A stretch of DNA of 64,000 bases from Candidatus Nomurabacteria bacterium (lineage in GTDB: Bacteria > Patescibacteriota > Saccharimonadia > Saccharimonadales > Saccharimonadaceae): positions 186,001 to 250,000 of the forward strand of contig JACKGP010000002.1 in assembly GCA_020631935.1 (NCBI GenBank), read 5' to 3'. Numbering within the stretch: the first letter of the stretch is position 1; each line of letters begins with the position of its first letter. The position numbers and the translations under genes are program-made. Below, one piece after another: positions 1-13,742 of this stretch. The notes under the pieces are model-generated. The model saw only the letters and a program-made list of their open reading frames with translations. It had not been told where the DNA came from and made no database searches.

Positions 1-60
1 CATTGATATTTGAATGGGTATTTAGCTTTTTCTTTAATAGATAGATAGAATTTGTTCATA

Positions 61-96
61 GCAATAAAAATACCCAGTAACTACGACTGGGTATTT
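61..96 (-). terminator. Intrinsic terminator after 16S
   Basis: Perfect 11-bp stem (arms 68-78 and 86-96, 7-nt loop) followed on the minus strand by TTTTTATT. It sits only 4 nt beyond the processing stem, so the 16S transcript appears to be monocistronic. Confidence 0.75.
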
Positions 97-99
97 TAT

Positions 100-121
100 G
101 TTAACAACTTAATTGTGCAAT
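100..121 (-). other. 3' arm of the pre-16S processing stem
   Basis: On the minus-strand transcript this trailer pairs over 22 consecutive positions (two of them G-U) with the leader arm at 1966-1987, closing a stem around the whole 16S gene. Such stems are the usual RNase III substrate of pre-rRNA. The pairing was read directly; processing by RNase III is inferred. Confidence 0.8.
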
Positions 122-251
122 CCATCTCAATCCGCGTTTGAACTTCGTCTTACCCCGAAGGGTTAAATTGATAAGTAAGCTCAAACCTTATCAAAAGACC
201 GACCTAGCTCAGCTAATAATTTCTTGATTAGCTGGCATATATTCTCCCTAG

Positions 252-1742
<1,491 letters not shown>

Positions 1743-1965
1743 ATAACGCTTCACCCATGAGGCAAAACCAAGGTTTCGCTTCATCACACCTTGCATCGAA
1801 TATAAATTCGAACGCGCGGTCTACTCTTTTCCTTTCGGAGCAAAAGTAAGCTTAACGTCTGTTAGAGTGTTAAAAGTTTCATAAAAGAAACAATCTACTC
1901 AAAAAATAGACTGACGATGTTGAATTATATAAATATAAATCAAATGATAAAATTAATTATCAAAA

Positions 1966-1987
1966 ATTGCACAATTAAACTGTTAAC
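1966..1987 (-). other. 5' arm of the pre-16S processing stem
   Basis: Leader partner of 100-121. It lies about 225 nt upstream of mature 16S and about 70 nt downstream of the predicted transcription start. Confidence 0.8.
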
Positions 1988-2065
1988 GTTCACATCTGTT
2001 ATATTAGCCTCGCAGTAGGCGTTGCGTTTTAAAAAGTGTTAAACTTTTGCAACCAGACTTTTACA

Positions 2066-2094
2066 ATCATATCGAAAATGTCACCAGTAGTCAA
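2066..2094 (-). promoter_or_regulatory. 16S rRNA promoter
   Basis: -35 TTGACT at 2089-2094, a 17-nt spacer and -10 TATGAT at 2066-2071 on the minus strand. The start would be near 2059, giving a leader of about 315 nt before mature 16S. The 1743-2105 region holds only this leader and promoter. Confidence 0.75.
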
Positions 2095-2107
2095 CACCTA
2101 TTTGCAA

Positions 2108-2545
2108 CTATATTGTAGTTATAAAAACAACCACACCAATAGCCACGCCCAAGAGTGCACCGACCAAGACCTCTAGCGGGGTGTGCCCCTTGGCTGCCCT
2201 GGGTATAACTACTCGTTTATTCTTTGCTGCCGCACGTATTAACTCCTGAAGGGCCGTTCCCTGTTCGCCAACAGATCGTCGTACCATAATCGCATCATAC
2301 ATTACGACTGCTGCAAATAGTGCCGCAACACTGAATATAGCCGAGTCTATTCCATCCTTTAGTCCCACTACAGTAGCCAATGCAACTGTAGTGGCGCTAT
2401 GAGCACTCGGCATATTTCCAGATAAATATAACTGTCTAATATGATCAAAGTTTCGGTTCCTCAAGGCTACAAGTATATATTTTGCACCCTGAGCGATGAT
2501 CCACCCCGCCATCACCGCTAATAGATATGGTGACAAAGTATCCAT
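2108..2545 (-). CDS. Divergent PAP2 family (YuiD/DUF212-like) membrane protein
   Basis: A 145-aa integral membrane protein. It has an N-terminal hydrophobic segment, the family signature GNMPSAHSATT at about residues 43-53 (the acid-phosphatase/haloperoxidase-like histidine motif), a central hydrophobic stretch and a C-terminal helix (GALLGVAIGVVVF). Family members are mostly uncharacterised; phosphatase activity on a lipid phosphate is only inferred from the fold. The ATG lies 2 nt after the gyrA stop, so it is the last gene of the gyrB-gyrA operon. Length is typical for the family. Confidence 0.85.
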   Translation of the reverse strand: MDTLSPYLLAVMAGWIIAQGAKYILVALRNRNFDHIRQLYLSGNMPSAHSATTVALATVVGLKDGIDSAIFSVAALFAAVVMYDAIMVRRSVGEQGTALQELIRAAAKNKRVVIPRAAKGHTPLEVLVGALLGVAIGVVVFITTI

Positions 2546-2547
2546 AC

Positions 2548-5070
2548 TTAGGACTCACTCTCACTCGTTGATTCGTCTGGCTTTGGCAAGAATCCTATGG
2601 AGCAAACTATATCATCTGCAGACAGTCGCATTACAGTTACACCCTGCGTAGTCCGCCCAAGCATCTTTATGTCATCCAAGCTTAGGCGTATAGTCTGGCC
2701 TGCTTTCGATATCAAAAGTGCCTCGCCCATATCTGAATCAATACTCCTGACTGATATGATTGGACCAGTTTTAGCAGTTACGACTGCGGCTTTCACACCT
2801 ACGCCGCCCCTCTTGTGGCTTGGGAAATGATCAACCTTGGTCTTTTTGCCAAAGCCCTTTTCACTTATCACGAGTAGGGTCTGATCGGAATCGGTCACCA
2901 CATCCATACCCACTACCCAGTCGTTCGGTCGCAATCTAGCACCACGAACACCACGAGCAGATCTACCCATAGGTCGAACGTCCGACTCATTGAATCGTAC
3001 GGCCTGCCCTGCCGATGTAGATATTATTACATCGTTGTCGCCATTTGTACGTTTTATCCAGCGCAGTTCGTCACCATCATCTAGCTTTATGGCTATCAAC
3101 CCATTAGTCCGTATATTGCTGTAGTCTTTTAATGGAGTCTTTTTTACAGTCCCCTTCTTTGTAGCCATAAATAGGAATCCATTATCATCAGCGTTTTTAC
3201 TGCGCCGAATGATTGATGTAATTTTCTCTTCAGGCTGGAGCTGAAGTAGATTAACTACCGCCACACCTTTAGCCTGTAGGCTACCAGAAGGAACTTCATA
3301 TGCCTTTAAGCGGAATACGCGTCCAAAATTAGTAAAGAATAGCAGCCAATCATGAGTACTGGTAGGTATCAGCTGCGCAATTCCATCTTCATCCTTTGTG
3401 GTGATACCGCGCTTACCTTTGCCGCCGCGGTTCTGACGACGATACTCGCTAGCGAGAGTTCTCTTTATGTAGTTCTGTGTTGTAAATAATATAACACTCT
3501 CTTGATCTGGGATTAGCTCCTCGTCACTAAACTTGCCAAGCTCGTGGTTGATAATATTACTACGTCGCTCATCGGAATACTTCTCTTTCATTTCAAGAAG
3601 CTCTGTTTTAATGATATTCAATATTTCGTTTTCATCAGCCAAAATAGCCTCAAGGCGTTCTATCAGCGCCAACAACTCTTTTAATTCGTTTTCGATTGCT
3701 TCACGCTCAAGTCCAGTTAGGCGACGAAGCTGCATAGCCAGAATAGCCTTGGCCTGAATCTCGCTAAGCTTAAACTTCTTGATCAAGCTAGCCTCAGCCT
3801 CATCTTGAGTCTTGCTCGCGCGGATTGTTTTTATAACCTCGTCTATATGGTCTAGGGCTATTTTGTAACCCTCCAGGATGTGCGCCCTGTCCTTTGCCTT
3901 GCCCAGTTCATACTCAGTCCGGCGACGAACAACCTTCTGGCGATGCTTTATGAATTCACTCAGTATCTCCTGTAGGCCAAGTACTCGCGGCTGAATACCG
4001 TCTACAAGCGCCAGCATATTAAAGTGGTAACTAGTCTGTAGAGCCGTTAGTTTATATAGCTGATTAAGTACCTTCTTTGGATATGCATCCTTCTTTAGCT
4101 CAATAACAACCCTTACGCTACCTCTAGCGCTCTCATCACGAAGATCGCTAATTGCAGTGATTTTTTTATCTTTTACTAAATCAGCTATCTTTTCTATAAG
4201 TGTAGACTTATTTACAGCATATGGAACCTCGGTCACCACAATCTGGTGGCGCCCACGCTTGGTCTCTTCAATTTCGGCAACGGCACGAATTGTTACACTG
4301 CCCCTACCAGTTTGATACGCCTGCTTCATTGGCGCACCACCATATACAGTAGCGCCTGTTGGGAAATCCGGTCCCTTCACGTGCTTCAGTAGGTCATCGA
4401 TTGTTGCCTCTTTATTATCTATGAGCTCAACTGTGGCATCCACTAACTCTCCGAGATTATGCGGTGGAATATTAGTAGCCATACCTACAGCGATACCGAT
4501 CTGGCCATTTAGTAGTAGGTTGGGCAGCTTAGCCGGTAGAACTACAGGCTCTTGCTTGCTGCCATCGTAGTTGTCACGGAAATCTACTGTATCTTTATCG
4601 ATATCCGCAAGCATCTCTTCAGATGGACGAGTCATGCGAGCCTCTGTATAACGCATAGCAGCTGGCGGATCCCCATCCATCGAGCCAAAGTTACCTTGAC
4701 CGTCTACCATTAGATAGCGCATAGACCAGTCTTGAGCCAATCGCACCATTGAATCATAGATAGCACCGTCTCCGTGCGGGTGGTAATCACCCATTACGGC
4801 ACCCACGACTGTCGCGCTCTTGCGATACTTTGCACCGGCACGCAGGCCATCGCGGTTCATTGTGTATAGAATTCGGCGGTGTACCGGCTTTAGCCCATCG
4901 CGAACATCTGGCAGGGCGCGGTCAATGATTACGCTCATCGAGTAGCGGAAGAAGCTATCTTCCATAACACTCTCGACAGTTCGGTTTTCGACTAGCTTCG
5001 AGTGTGTAACATCCGCCACAGCAGCACCTTCATTAATGCCTTCATTTGGTTTTACTGTATTATCTTCCAT
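2548..5070 (-). CDS. gyrA: DNA gyrase subunit A
   Basis: An 840-aa breakage-reunion subunit of the A2B2 gyrase that introduces negative supercoils. The catalytic tyrosine is in [11 protein letters not shown] (about residue 140). The N-terminal DHPHGDG-like region reads [18 protein letters not shown]. The C-terminal beta-pinwheel carries a GyrA box variant QNRGGKG where QRRGGKG is usual. The start is 2 nt after the gyrB stop, indicating translational coupling. A long acidic C-terminal tail (SESES) ends the protein. Length is normal. Confidence 0.97.
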   Translation of the reverse strand: MEDNTVKPNEGINEGAAVADVTHSKLVENRTVESVMEDSFFRYSMSVIIDRALPDVRDGLKPVHRRILYTMNRDGLRAGAKYRKSATVVGAVMGDYHPHGDGAIYDSMVRLAQDWSMRYLMVDGQGNFGSMDGDPPAAMRYTEARMTRPSEEMLADIDKDTVDFRDNYDGSKQEPVVLPAKLPNLLLNGQIGIAVGMATNIPPHNLGELVDATVELIDNKEATIDDLLKHVKGPDFPTGATVYGGAPMKQAYQTGRGSVTIRAVAEIEETKRGRHQIVVTEVPYAVNKSTLIEKIADLVKDKKITAISDLRDESARGSVRVVIELKKDAYPKKVLNQLYKLTALQTSYHFNMLALVDGIQPRVLGLQEILSEFIKHRQKVVRRRTEYELGKAKDRAHILEGYKIALDHIDEVIKTIRASKTQDEAEASLIKKFKLSEIQAKAILAMQLRRLTGLEREAIENELKELLALIERLEAILADENEILNIIKTELLEMKEKYSDERRSNIINHELGKFSDEELIPDQESVILFTTQNYIKRTLASEYRRQNRGGKGKRGITTKDEDGIAQLIPTSTHDWLLFFTNFGRVFRLKAYEVPSGSLQAKGVAVVNLLQLQPEEKITSIIRRSKNADDNGFLFMATKKGTVKKTPLKDYSNIRTNGLIAIKLDDGDELRWIKRTNGDNDVIISTSAGQAVRFNESDVRPMGRSARGVRGARLRPNDWVVGMDVVTDSDQTLLVISEKGFGKKTKVDHFPSHKRGGVGVKAAVVTAKTGPIISVRSIDSDMGEALLISKAGQTIRLSLDDIKMLGRTTQGVTVMRLSADDIVCSIGFLPKPDESTSESES

Positions 5071-5072
5071 AT

Positions 5073-7126
<2,054 letters not shown>

Positions 7127-7219
7127 GTGCTTGCATTGAATACAATACTTATGCTAATCTTGAGGTAAACAACGTACGTTTTATTAAACCAAACAAATAA
7201 AAAGAAGGAACGATTGGCC

Positions 7220-9667
7220 ATGTTTCGCAAAATTGTATCAAATTTAGCGTTCAGCCCTAGCTTGGTTGGACAACTCAGCTTCTACGCAAAGAGGCTTCGT
7301 AAAGAGGAGTTTACACGCCGCTTGGGCTTAATTTTCACCGCCCTTGCCTTAGTGGTTCAGTCATTAGTGGTATTCTCACCACCCGAGGCCGCAAATGCCG
7401 CTAGCTCTGCCGACATGATTAGAGGTGGAGTCCCAGATAAGGCCGGATTCTTGGCTCACTATGATAAAAATACAAACCATATAAAGGATTTGTTTAATAA
7501 CCTAGGAATCACACGCGCTGAAATTGCTAACACAAAGAGAGGCAAGATCAAAAAGAACGAAGTGGCCGGCAAATATAACTGGTCACTCACAAGCCTTTAC
7601 AGTCCTGCACAGGGAGAGAAAGCTTACAGTTTTGACGGTCTGACATTTTATAATCGCCCACTGCGCTTGACTGCAGGCAACCCACCATACAATGTAATCG
7701 AAGGTAATTCGAAAAAATTTGGCTGGTTCGCAATTAAGCTAGACTGCGGCAACCTAATAACCAAAAAACAACCTAAACCACCAAAAAAACTCAACCCTGC
7801 CGTAGCATGCGAAAAGCTAGCTATTAGCCGACTGTCGCCTATAAAAATACGCCTTGAGGCTAGGGCTAGCAAGAAAGATGGCGCCAATATTCGGGGCTAT
7901 GAGTTCACTATCCGATCCGCCAAGACCGGTAAAGTGACCAAGAAGACTATTCAGACATCGAAAACGAGCTCTAGCTATGATTACACTCAAAAAGATCCTG
8001 CAACCTATAGGGCATCAGTAACCGTTCTATCATCGCTCGGCCAGAAGACATCTCCAGATTGCTCCAAGGAATTTAAGATCATTAAAGCTGCGCTATGTAA
8101 AAATCTGACCGTGCAAAAAATTAACGATACAACATTCAAAATCGCTTCTGTCGCTGATGTTAAAGCTGGTGCGAAAATAAATAGATACATATACAGCATT
8201 AAGGACGGATCGGGTAAAGTATTAGCTACGAGAAGCTTTAATCACACCAAAGAAAAACACTCCTTCGAATACAAGCAATCTACTCCGGGAAGCTATAAAG
8301 TAACCCTACTAGTTAAGACGTCGATCGGAGATGTATCTAATAAAAACTGTATTGGTGAATTTACAGTCCCCAAAAAGGAAGATCCTCCTACCCCAGAGCC
8401 AGTAACAGAATGTGTTTCACTATCGGCCAAAGTGAATAAAAGAACTGTAACACTAAATGCAAATGCCTTAGCCGAGCACGGCGGAGCTATATCTAGCTAT
8501 ACATTCACAGTAAAAGACAAAGCCGGTAAGGTGGTTAAGCAGGTAAAGGTAGCCAGCAAGAGCCTAAGCGCGTCAGCTCCAGCCTTCGATCTAGCTCCAG
8601 GTGATTACACTGCCCAGGTTACGGTAGCGACCTCACTCGGTAATCGCACTGGCCCAGCCTGCACGACTGTTATATCTATCGTAGGAGATCCTACAGCACC
8701 AATTACTTACTGCACTAGCCTATCTGCAGAGATTGTTGGTAGCAACTCAGTATCACTAGAAGCCGAAGCTAGAGCCCAAGGTGGTGCAAAGATAATTAGC
8801 TACACCTTTGTTGTAAAGGATAAAAACGGCAAAGTAGTTAAGCAAGAAAAAGTTAACCAAACAGGCACGTCAGCAACTGCACCTACTATAGAGTTAAAGC
8901 CCGGCGAATACACTACCCAGGTTACGGTAGCAACTTCAATGGGAGATCGTACAAGTGCAGCATGTGCAACTAAGTTTAGCATCCCACAGCCAGGCGTTTG
9001 CCCATACAACAATCAGTTGCCGGTTGATCATCCAGACTGTCAGCCCTGCCCTGATGATCCAAAGCTATGGATTAAAGATCCAAAATGTAGTGCTGAACTG
9101 ATAAGTACAAAAACAGCAGCAAACTTAACCCACGGAAACGACGACGCAAGCAAGACTCTAGCTAGAGCAGGCGATAAGATTTCCTACACTGTCACTGTTG
9201 AGAACGTCGGTCTAGCAGAAGATAAGGCAGTAATGACCGAGTCACTTAACGACGTATTACAGTACGCAAGGCTTATAGATTACGGTGGCGGTAAATACGA
9301 CGAGAACACTAAGAAACTGAGCTGGGGTGAAGTTGTAGTTGGCGCAGGACAAAAAGAGTCGCGTACATTTGTAGTGCAAGTCCTTGACCCGATACCATCT
9401 ACGAACATGGGCACAAGTGATCAGTCTTCATACGATTGTGTAATGACCAACACTTTTGGCAACTCTGTCGACATCAAAGTAGACTGCCCCGTGGTTAAGC
9501 AAGTCGTAGAGTCTACTGTCAGCGAGCTACCGCACACCGGACCTACTGAGAACATGATATTCGGTGGCGCACTACTAGCTGTAGTCGTATTCTTCTACGC
9601 ACGTGCTCGACAATTAGGAACAGAGGTTCGCTTGGTGCGACGTGATGTCCACGCAGGTGCAATATAA
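7220..9667 (+). CDS. LPxTG-anchored surface protein with Ig-like repeats
   Basis: Secreted cell-wall protein of 815 aa. The N-terminus is a basic region with the Saccharibacteria-type block SNLAFSPSLVGQLSFYAKRL, then a hydrophobic helix and an AxA cleavage site near PPEAANA. Four roughly 90-residue Ig/PKD-like repeats follow, each opening and closing with a cysteine and carrying a GKV...YTxQVTVATSxG core; repeats 3 and 4 are the most alike. Next is a DUF11-like domain (ISYTVTVENVGLAEDKAV). The C-terminus is LPHTG, a membrane helix and a basic tail, the classical sortase signal. Start: ATG at 7220 behind AAGAAGGAA; an in-frame TTG two codons upstream is possible. Probably an adhesin; no sortase is in the window. 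Confidence 0.85.
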   Translation: MFRKIVSNLAFSPSLVGQLSFYAKRLRKEEFTRRLGLIFTALALVVQSLVVFSPPEAANAASSADMIRGGVPDKAGFLAHYDKNTNHIKDLFNNLGITRAEIANTKRGKIKKNEVAGKYNWSLTSLYSPAQGEKAYSFDGLTFYNRPLRLTAGNPPYNVIEGNSKKFGWFAIKLDCGNLITKKQPKPPKKLNPAVACEKLAISRLSPIKIRLEARASKKDGANIRGYEFTIRSAKTGKVTKKTIQTSKTSSSYDYTQKDPATYRASVTVLSSLGQKTSPDCSKEFKIIKAALCKNLTVQKINDTTFKIASVADVKAGAKINRYIYSIKDGSGKVLATRSFNHTKEKHSFEYKQSTPGSYKVTLLVKTSIGDVSNKNCIGEFTVPKKEDPPTPEPVTECVSLSAKVNKRTVTLNANALAEHGGAISSYTFTVKDKAGKVVKQVKVASKSLSASAPAFDLAPGDYTAQVTVATSLGNRTGPACTTVISIVGDPTAPITYCTSLSAEIVGSNSVSLEAEARAQGGAKIISYTFVVKDKNGKVVKQEKVNQTGTSATAPTIELKPGEYTTQVTVATSMGDRTSAACATKFSIPQPGVCPYNNQLPVDHPDCQPCPDDPKLWIKDPKCSAELISTKTAANLTHGNDDASKTLARAGDKISYTVTVENVGLAEDKAVMTESLNDVLQYARLIDYGGGKYDENTKKLSWGEVVVGAGQKESRTFVVQVLDPIPSTNMGTSDQSSYDCVMTNTFGNSVDIKVDCPVVKQVVESTVSELPHTGPTENMIFGGALLAVVVFFYARARQLGTEVRLVRRDVHAGAI

Positions 9668-9692
9668 ATACTATAAGGGGGGGTAACTAAAC

Positions 9693-10268
9693 ATGGCAGA
9701 ACGATTAAACACAAAAGCGTCCGAGAAGTACAATTCTCGCAACCTCGAACGATCTGGCGATGAGCGACGAAAAGAACTAGAAGCTAAGCGGAATGAAGCG
9801 CTTGAGCAGCGCTCTCCAGAGAAAAGTGTCTCAGAGAGGAGCAAGGAGGCTCAAGAGCTTGCACGTAGCCACGAGAAGGAGTCTAGGAAAGAGCAAGAAG
9901 ACAAACTTGCATATGAAAAGCGTAGAGAGCAGCTAAGCCGTCAGCCTCGCAGCCAAAAAGCGGCATTCAACAAAGAAATGAAGCGAGTGCAAAGTCAGCT
10001 GTCAGCACCTAGCAAGGCCTTTTCCAAGGTAATTCATAATCCTGCCATAGAGAAAGTTAGTAATGTAACTGGATCAACAATTGCACGACCAAACGCCATA
10101 CTCTCTGGGTCTGTAGCTGCATTTTTCCTGACTGGATCTCTCTACGCATGGGCTAGTTACGCTGGACACCCCCTATCTGGCTTTGAAAGTATCGCAGCTT
10201 TTATAATAGGATGGCTGATCGGCATCATATTCGACTACACGCGAATAATGGCAACTGGAAAACGATAA
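9693..10268 (+). CDS. Charged coiled-coil protein with C-terminal membrane anchor
   Basis: Unrecognised 191-aa protein. Residues 1-125 are extremely rich in E, K, R and Q, predicted coiled coil or disordered. Two hydrophobic segments near the C-terminus (AILSGSVAAFFLTGSLYAWA and IAAFIIGWLIGIIF) would anchor it with the charged part in the cytoplasm. It starts 25 nt after the LPxTG protein with a strong GGGGGG ribosome site, so the two are probably co-transcribed. Function unknown. Confidence 0.8.
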   Translation: MAERLNTKASEKYNSRNLERSGDERRKELEAKRNEALEQRSPEKSVSERSKEAQELARSHEKESRKEQEDKLAYEKRREQLSRQPRSQKAAFNKEMKRVQSQLSAPSKAFSKVIHNPAIEKVSNVTGSTIARPNAILSGSVAAFFLTGSLYAWASYAGHPLSGFESIAAFIIGWLIGIIFDYTRIMATGKR

Positions 10269-10369
10269 ACTTCATTCAGGCACATAGAGATAGACGAGCC
10301 GCAGTGTAGGCCTACTATTATCTGCAGACTACTAAAGATAAATCCAACACGCCTTCCCTGGCATCTAAT

Positions 10370-10402
10370 AAATATCTTTACCCCACTAGCGTAAAGATAT
10401 TT
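10370..10402. terminator. Bidirectional terminator
   Basis: Perfect 12-bp stem (10370-10381 with 10391-10402) and a 9-nt loop between convergent genes. The stop codon of the minus-strand ATPase gene lies inside the loop, so one arm is coding sequence. Region 10269-10369 holds nothing else I can identify. Confidence 0.7.
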
Positions 10403-13280
10403 TAACCTCTTTATCGGGCTGGTCTTGTGACTGGTCGCCCTTTAGATCTAATTTATCATTACTGCTACTGACAGTACCTAAGGAAACTGCACTCTCTGTG
10501 CTCATATCTAAGCCTACAGGTGGCACTGCTGGTGCTGTTGTTATAGCTGGATTGTGCATAGGGGCGGAAGCAGAAGCCTGCTGCCGTCCTGCACCGTCCA
10601 TTATAGCGCCGCTAGACGGGGCTATAGCTTGCTGCTGAGGTGGATTCAAAGCTTGACTTTGGCCTGACGGCTTCACTTGCTGCTGCGCCGCCCCACCTTG
10701 CCTCTGCGGACCCCCTAGCTGCTGTCTTTTTGCTAGCCACTCATCAAGAAAAGATGAATTACCCCCTCCTGGAATCGGTCGCATCGCGCCTGGCCTGCCC
10801 GACATTGCACTACCAAAACCAGGACCTTTATCTCTGTCTGCGTAGCCCAATCTATCGAATATCTCCTTCTCTACGACCGCACGAGGCTTGCCATATTTGG
10901 CAGACGATAGCCGCTTCAAGGCATCCCTTAATTTAGGATTACCCTCTCCCATAGGCGGTATCCATGACATACTAAACGGTGCCGATGGAACACCACCAAT
11001 CTGTACGATACTTACAGATTGGTGGTTTGGCATCTTAGTTAAGTCCTCTGATTCAAAAACCGGACTATATGCCTTAGCCATTAGCTCGGCATCAGTTAGA
11101 CCAATACGGCCACTAATAAGTGTACCTACGTTACCGATAATTGCTTCGCGTATTTTTTCGGTCAACTGCGCCATAAACTGATTACCTAGAACCAAATTTA
11201 AGCGATATTTACGCGCCTCAGACAAAATAGACTCGAAACTATCAGTGGCAAAGTTTTGAAACTCGTCTACAAACAGTGAAAAGTCTACTCGCTCGCTTTC
11301 TGGTATATCTGCACGGCTCATAGCGGCCGCCTGAAATCGCATTATAAATACTATACCTAGCAGTTTCGAATTAAATTCTCCCATTCTACCCTTGGATAAA
11401 TTCACTAGCAAGATTTTTCTGTTATCCATAATATCCCGCAAATTAAACCCAGATTTCGTCTGCCCTATAATGTTACGCATTGCATCGTTTGATAGAAATG
11501 GACCAAATTTTGCAACCACCCAGCTAACGACCTCTCCTGCCTCATTAGACCTTTGTGACGCAGGCCATTCCTTGGTCCAGAAATCAAGTACGGTCTGGTC
11601 GGTAACGTATTTCAGTTTACTTTTCATAAATTCCTGATCAACCAAAATCTTAGGTATGTCAATAAATGTACCGCCCTGAGGATCACTCATCAAAAGTAGT
11701 GCTGCGTTGCGGAATATATGCTCCAGGCGTGGCCCCACAATACCCGTATGCCCCGGGTCATATAGTCCATACAGCATACTGATAGCTTCTTGGACTAAGA
11801 AATCCTTCTGGTCGGGGTTCTCAAACTCAAACATATTAAGCCCAATTGGATTTGTCATATCTCCAGGATTGAAGTAAATAATATCCTCAACCCTCTCTTT
11901 TGGAACCTTAGCAAGCAACGCCTCTACAGAATCGCCATGAGGATCGACAAAAGCGAACCCGCGGCCGTCCATCATATCCTGGTAGGCAATATTTTCAAGC
12001 AATACAGACTTACCCGTACCAGTCTGTCCAATTATGTAGCTATGGCGACGGCGATCGTTTGTACTTAGCCTAATAGGCTTCTTAGTGCCACGGAACTCGT
12101 TATAGCCGAGCAATACACCCTCGTCCATCACTTGAGTAGGCCCATCGACCTGCTTCGCCTTCTGTCTTTGAACTTGAGAAGTTGGTATGTTTGATTGATC
12201 TGGAAGATGAAAAACCGTAGCCAATTCAACACTATTTAATATATTCTGATTAACCGACTGGGGGAAGAAGCGAAATATATAGGCCGTCACCAATTCTTCT
12301 ATATTTCTCGTAGTAGCAAACTTAAATCCATTATAGCTCGGTGAATCAAATAGAGAAAAGGACGATACAACGTTTTTTAGTAACGTCTGAGAGCGTGCTG
12401 CGGTGTTGGATGATACAACAACACGAATCAAAACCTCATAGCCAGGATACCTGGTCTTATCCTCGATTGCTTCAACTTTAGCTCGTTCAAGCGATGTAAG
12501 TTGCCTGTCCTCAATTTTTTCTTCCTTACCCTGAGCTTCTGGTGGCTTCCAGAGAGCCTCCATGATGTCCCCGGGGGATATTATGGCGGATATACCTGTC
12601 TTCTTCCCCTTGCCTTTTGTAATCTTGTCAGCCGCTGCAGTAGACCTCTTAACCCACCCATCATCGGCAGGCCTAATCAAAAACTGGATTCCTATACCAT
12701 CTTCACGATTTGCAGACGACAGTGCATTTAGCAAGGCACGCATAGCATCGCGTTTAGTTTCCGTATAGGTAGCAATCGGCAGGTATGACTCACGTCGCAG
12801 AGTAAACTCACCCCCAATAGTCCCGCTTATCTTGCCCACATCGCTAAATACTGTATGATCTTTCACCTCTTCTAGCCTTGCCGAAGGATATGCAGCAGCA
12901 ATTGCCTGGCGAATGACATCTACAAGTACGACCGGCACCACTGCGTAGTAAAACACCAGCCCTTCACGTGCCACTATTTCAAAAGAAATATGTCTTTGCC
13001 CGTATATCTTGCTTTTAAAGCCACGAGTAGCCGTGCTAGATATGACATTGTACATAACCTGAGCTTGACTTAGCACCTCCTCAGTAAGATCACGCTGATC
13101 TCTGCCTCCAGCCTCTATATCATCACTCTCTGGCGGTAGATGAATCACCATTGGAACCATCTTTAAGCCACGCTCAAAATTTTTCTGCTCTCTTAAAATC
13201 CCCTGATACTTCCAGTACACAAAAAATGCACCGCCCAAAACTAGCAGTGTAAAAAATACCACACCAATTATCACACCCAC
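10386..13280 (-). CDS. VirD4/TraC-type P-loop ATPase, membrane anchored
   Basis: A 964-aa protein with an N-terminal transmembrane helix. A domain of about 370 residues resembles the N-terminal region of conjugation-type ATPases of CPR bacteria. The helicase-like motor follows: Walker A GQTGTGKS, a conserved DPHGD, Walker B SLFVDEFQNF and a sensor LVLGNQF. A Q/P/A-rich disordered tail of about 170 residues ends it. The family pumps DNA or protein across membranes (type IV secretion coupling or DUF87/HerA-like proteins). The start is GTG at 13280 behind GAGAGG. The two upstream genes are small; no other secretion genes are adjacent, so the substrate is unknown. Confidence 0.8.
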   Translation of the reverse strand: MGVIIGVVFFTLLVLGGAFFVYWKYQGILREQKNFERGLKMVPMVIHLPPESDDIEAGGRDQRDLTEEVLSQAQVMYNVISSTATRGFKSKIYGQRHISFEIVAREGLVFYYAVVPVVLVDVIRQAIAAAYPSARLEEVKDHTVFSDVGKISGTIGGEFTLRRESYLPIATYTETKRDAMRALLNALSSANREDGIGIQFLIRPADDGWVKRSTAAADKITKGKGKKTGISAIISPGDIMEALWKPPEAQGKEEKIEDRQLTSLERAKVEAIEDKTRYPGYEVLIRVVVSSNTAARSQTLLKNVVSSFSLFDSPSYNGFKFATTRNIEELVTAYIFRFFPQSVNQNILNSVELATVFHLPDQSNIPTSQVQRQKAKQVDGPTQVMDEGVLLGYNEFRGTKKPIRLSTNDRRRHSYIIGQTGTGKSVLLENIAYQDMMDGRGFAFVDPHGDSVEALLAKVPKERVEDIIYFNPGDMTNPIGLNMFEFENPDQKDFLVQEAISMLYGLYDPGHTGIVGPRLEHIFRNAALLLMSDPQGGTFIDIPKILVDQEFMKSKLKYVTDQTVLDFWTKEWPASQRSNEAGEVVSWVVAKFGPFLSNDAMRNIIGQTKSGFNLRDIMDNRKILLVNLSKGRMGEFNSKLLGIVFIMRFQAAAMSRADIPESERVDFSLFVDEFQNFATDSFESILSEARKYRLNLVLGNQFMAQLTEKIREAIIGNVGTLISGRIGLTDAELMAKAYSPVFESEDLTKMPNHQSVSIVQIGGVPSAPFSMSWIPPMGEGNPKLRDALKRLSSAKYGKPRAVVEKEIFDRLGYADRDKGPGFGSAMSGRPGAMRPIPGGGNSSFLDEWLAKRQQLGGPQRQGGAAQQQVKPSGQSQALNPPQQQAIAPSSGAIMDGAGRQQASASAPMHNPAITTAPAVPPVGLDMSTESAVSLGTVSSSNDKLDLKGDQSQDQPDKEVKISLR

Positions 13281-13294
13281 CGCTTATACACCTC

Positions 13295-13711
13295 TCACTC
13301 GGAGCTCCCGAGTGTTTTTCCATACCGTTTCTGGAGATAATCCTCCTGGAGTCGCCCCACCTGTGCCTCCTGTGCATGCGGATCATCTCTTGTCTGAGCT
13401 ATAATCTTCTTCGCCTGGTCTACCCACTCCTTCTCGATCAAGTCGTCATCATTGGCTACGGCCGGGCCTAAGTTGTCATCGGTTACCGATGTAGCGTCGT
13501 CTCCGGCCTGCTGATTAACCGCCTGTGGTAGCTGAGGTGGTAGCGGAGTAGCAGGCGGCACACTCGAAACAGGATTAGCCGCCCTCTCGCCAGCCTGTGC
13601 TTCACGCTCATAAGGACTGGTGGTATCAGGACTGACTTCCTGGGATTGAGTTACTGGACTGTACTCAGCAGGATTTAGGGATGGACTTCGCTCTACCGGA
13701 CTTGATTCCAT
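13295..13711 (-). CDS. Low-complexity acidic/proline-rich hypothetical protein
   Basis: Unrecognised 138-aa soluble protein, rich in S, P, E, Q and A in its first 90 residues and more ordered after that (EKEWVDQAKKIIAQTRDDPHAQEAQVGRLQEDYLQKRYG). It ends 14 nt before the ATPase gene and is probably its partner. It has no Shine-Dalgarno; a TATACT box with an extended TG lies 7 nt before the ATG, so a leaderless mRNA is likely. Confidence 0.7.
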   Translation of the reverse strand: MESSPVERSPSLNPAEYSPVTQSQEVSPDTTSPYEREAQAGERAANPVSSVPPATPLPPQLPQAVNQQAGDDATSVTDDNLGPAVANDDDLIEKEWVDQAKKIIAQTRDDPHAQEAQVGRLQEDYLQKRYGKTLGSSE

Positions 13712-13742
13712 ATCTGTCAGTATATCACGATTTTTAATAAAA

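Noticed and set aside
13174..13386. Minus-strand frame of 70 aa
   Set aside because: It overlaps the ATPase and the proline-rich gene in another frame and has no ribosome site or plausible composition.
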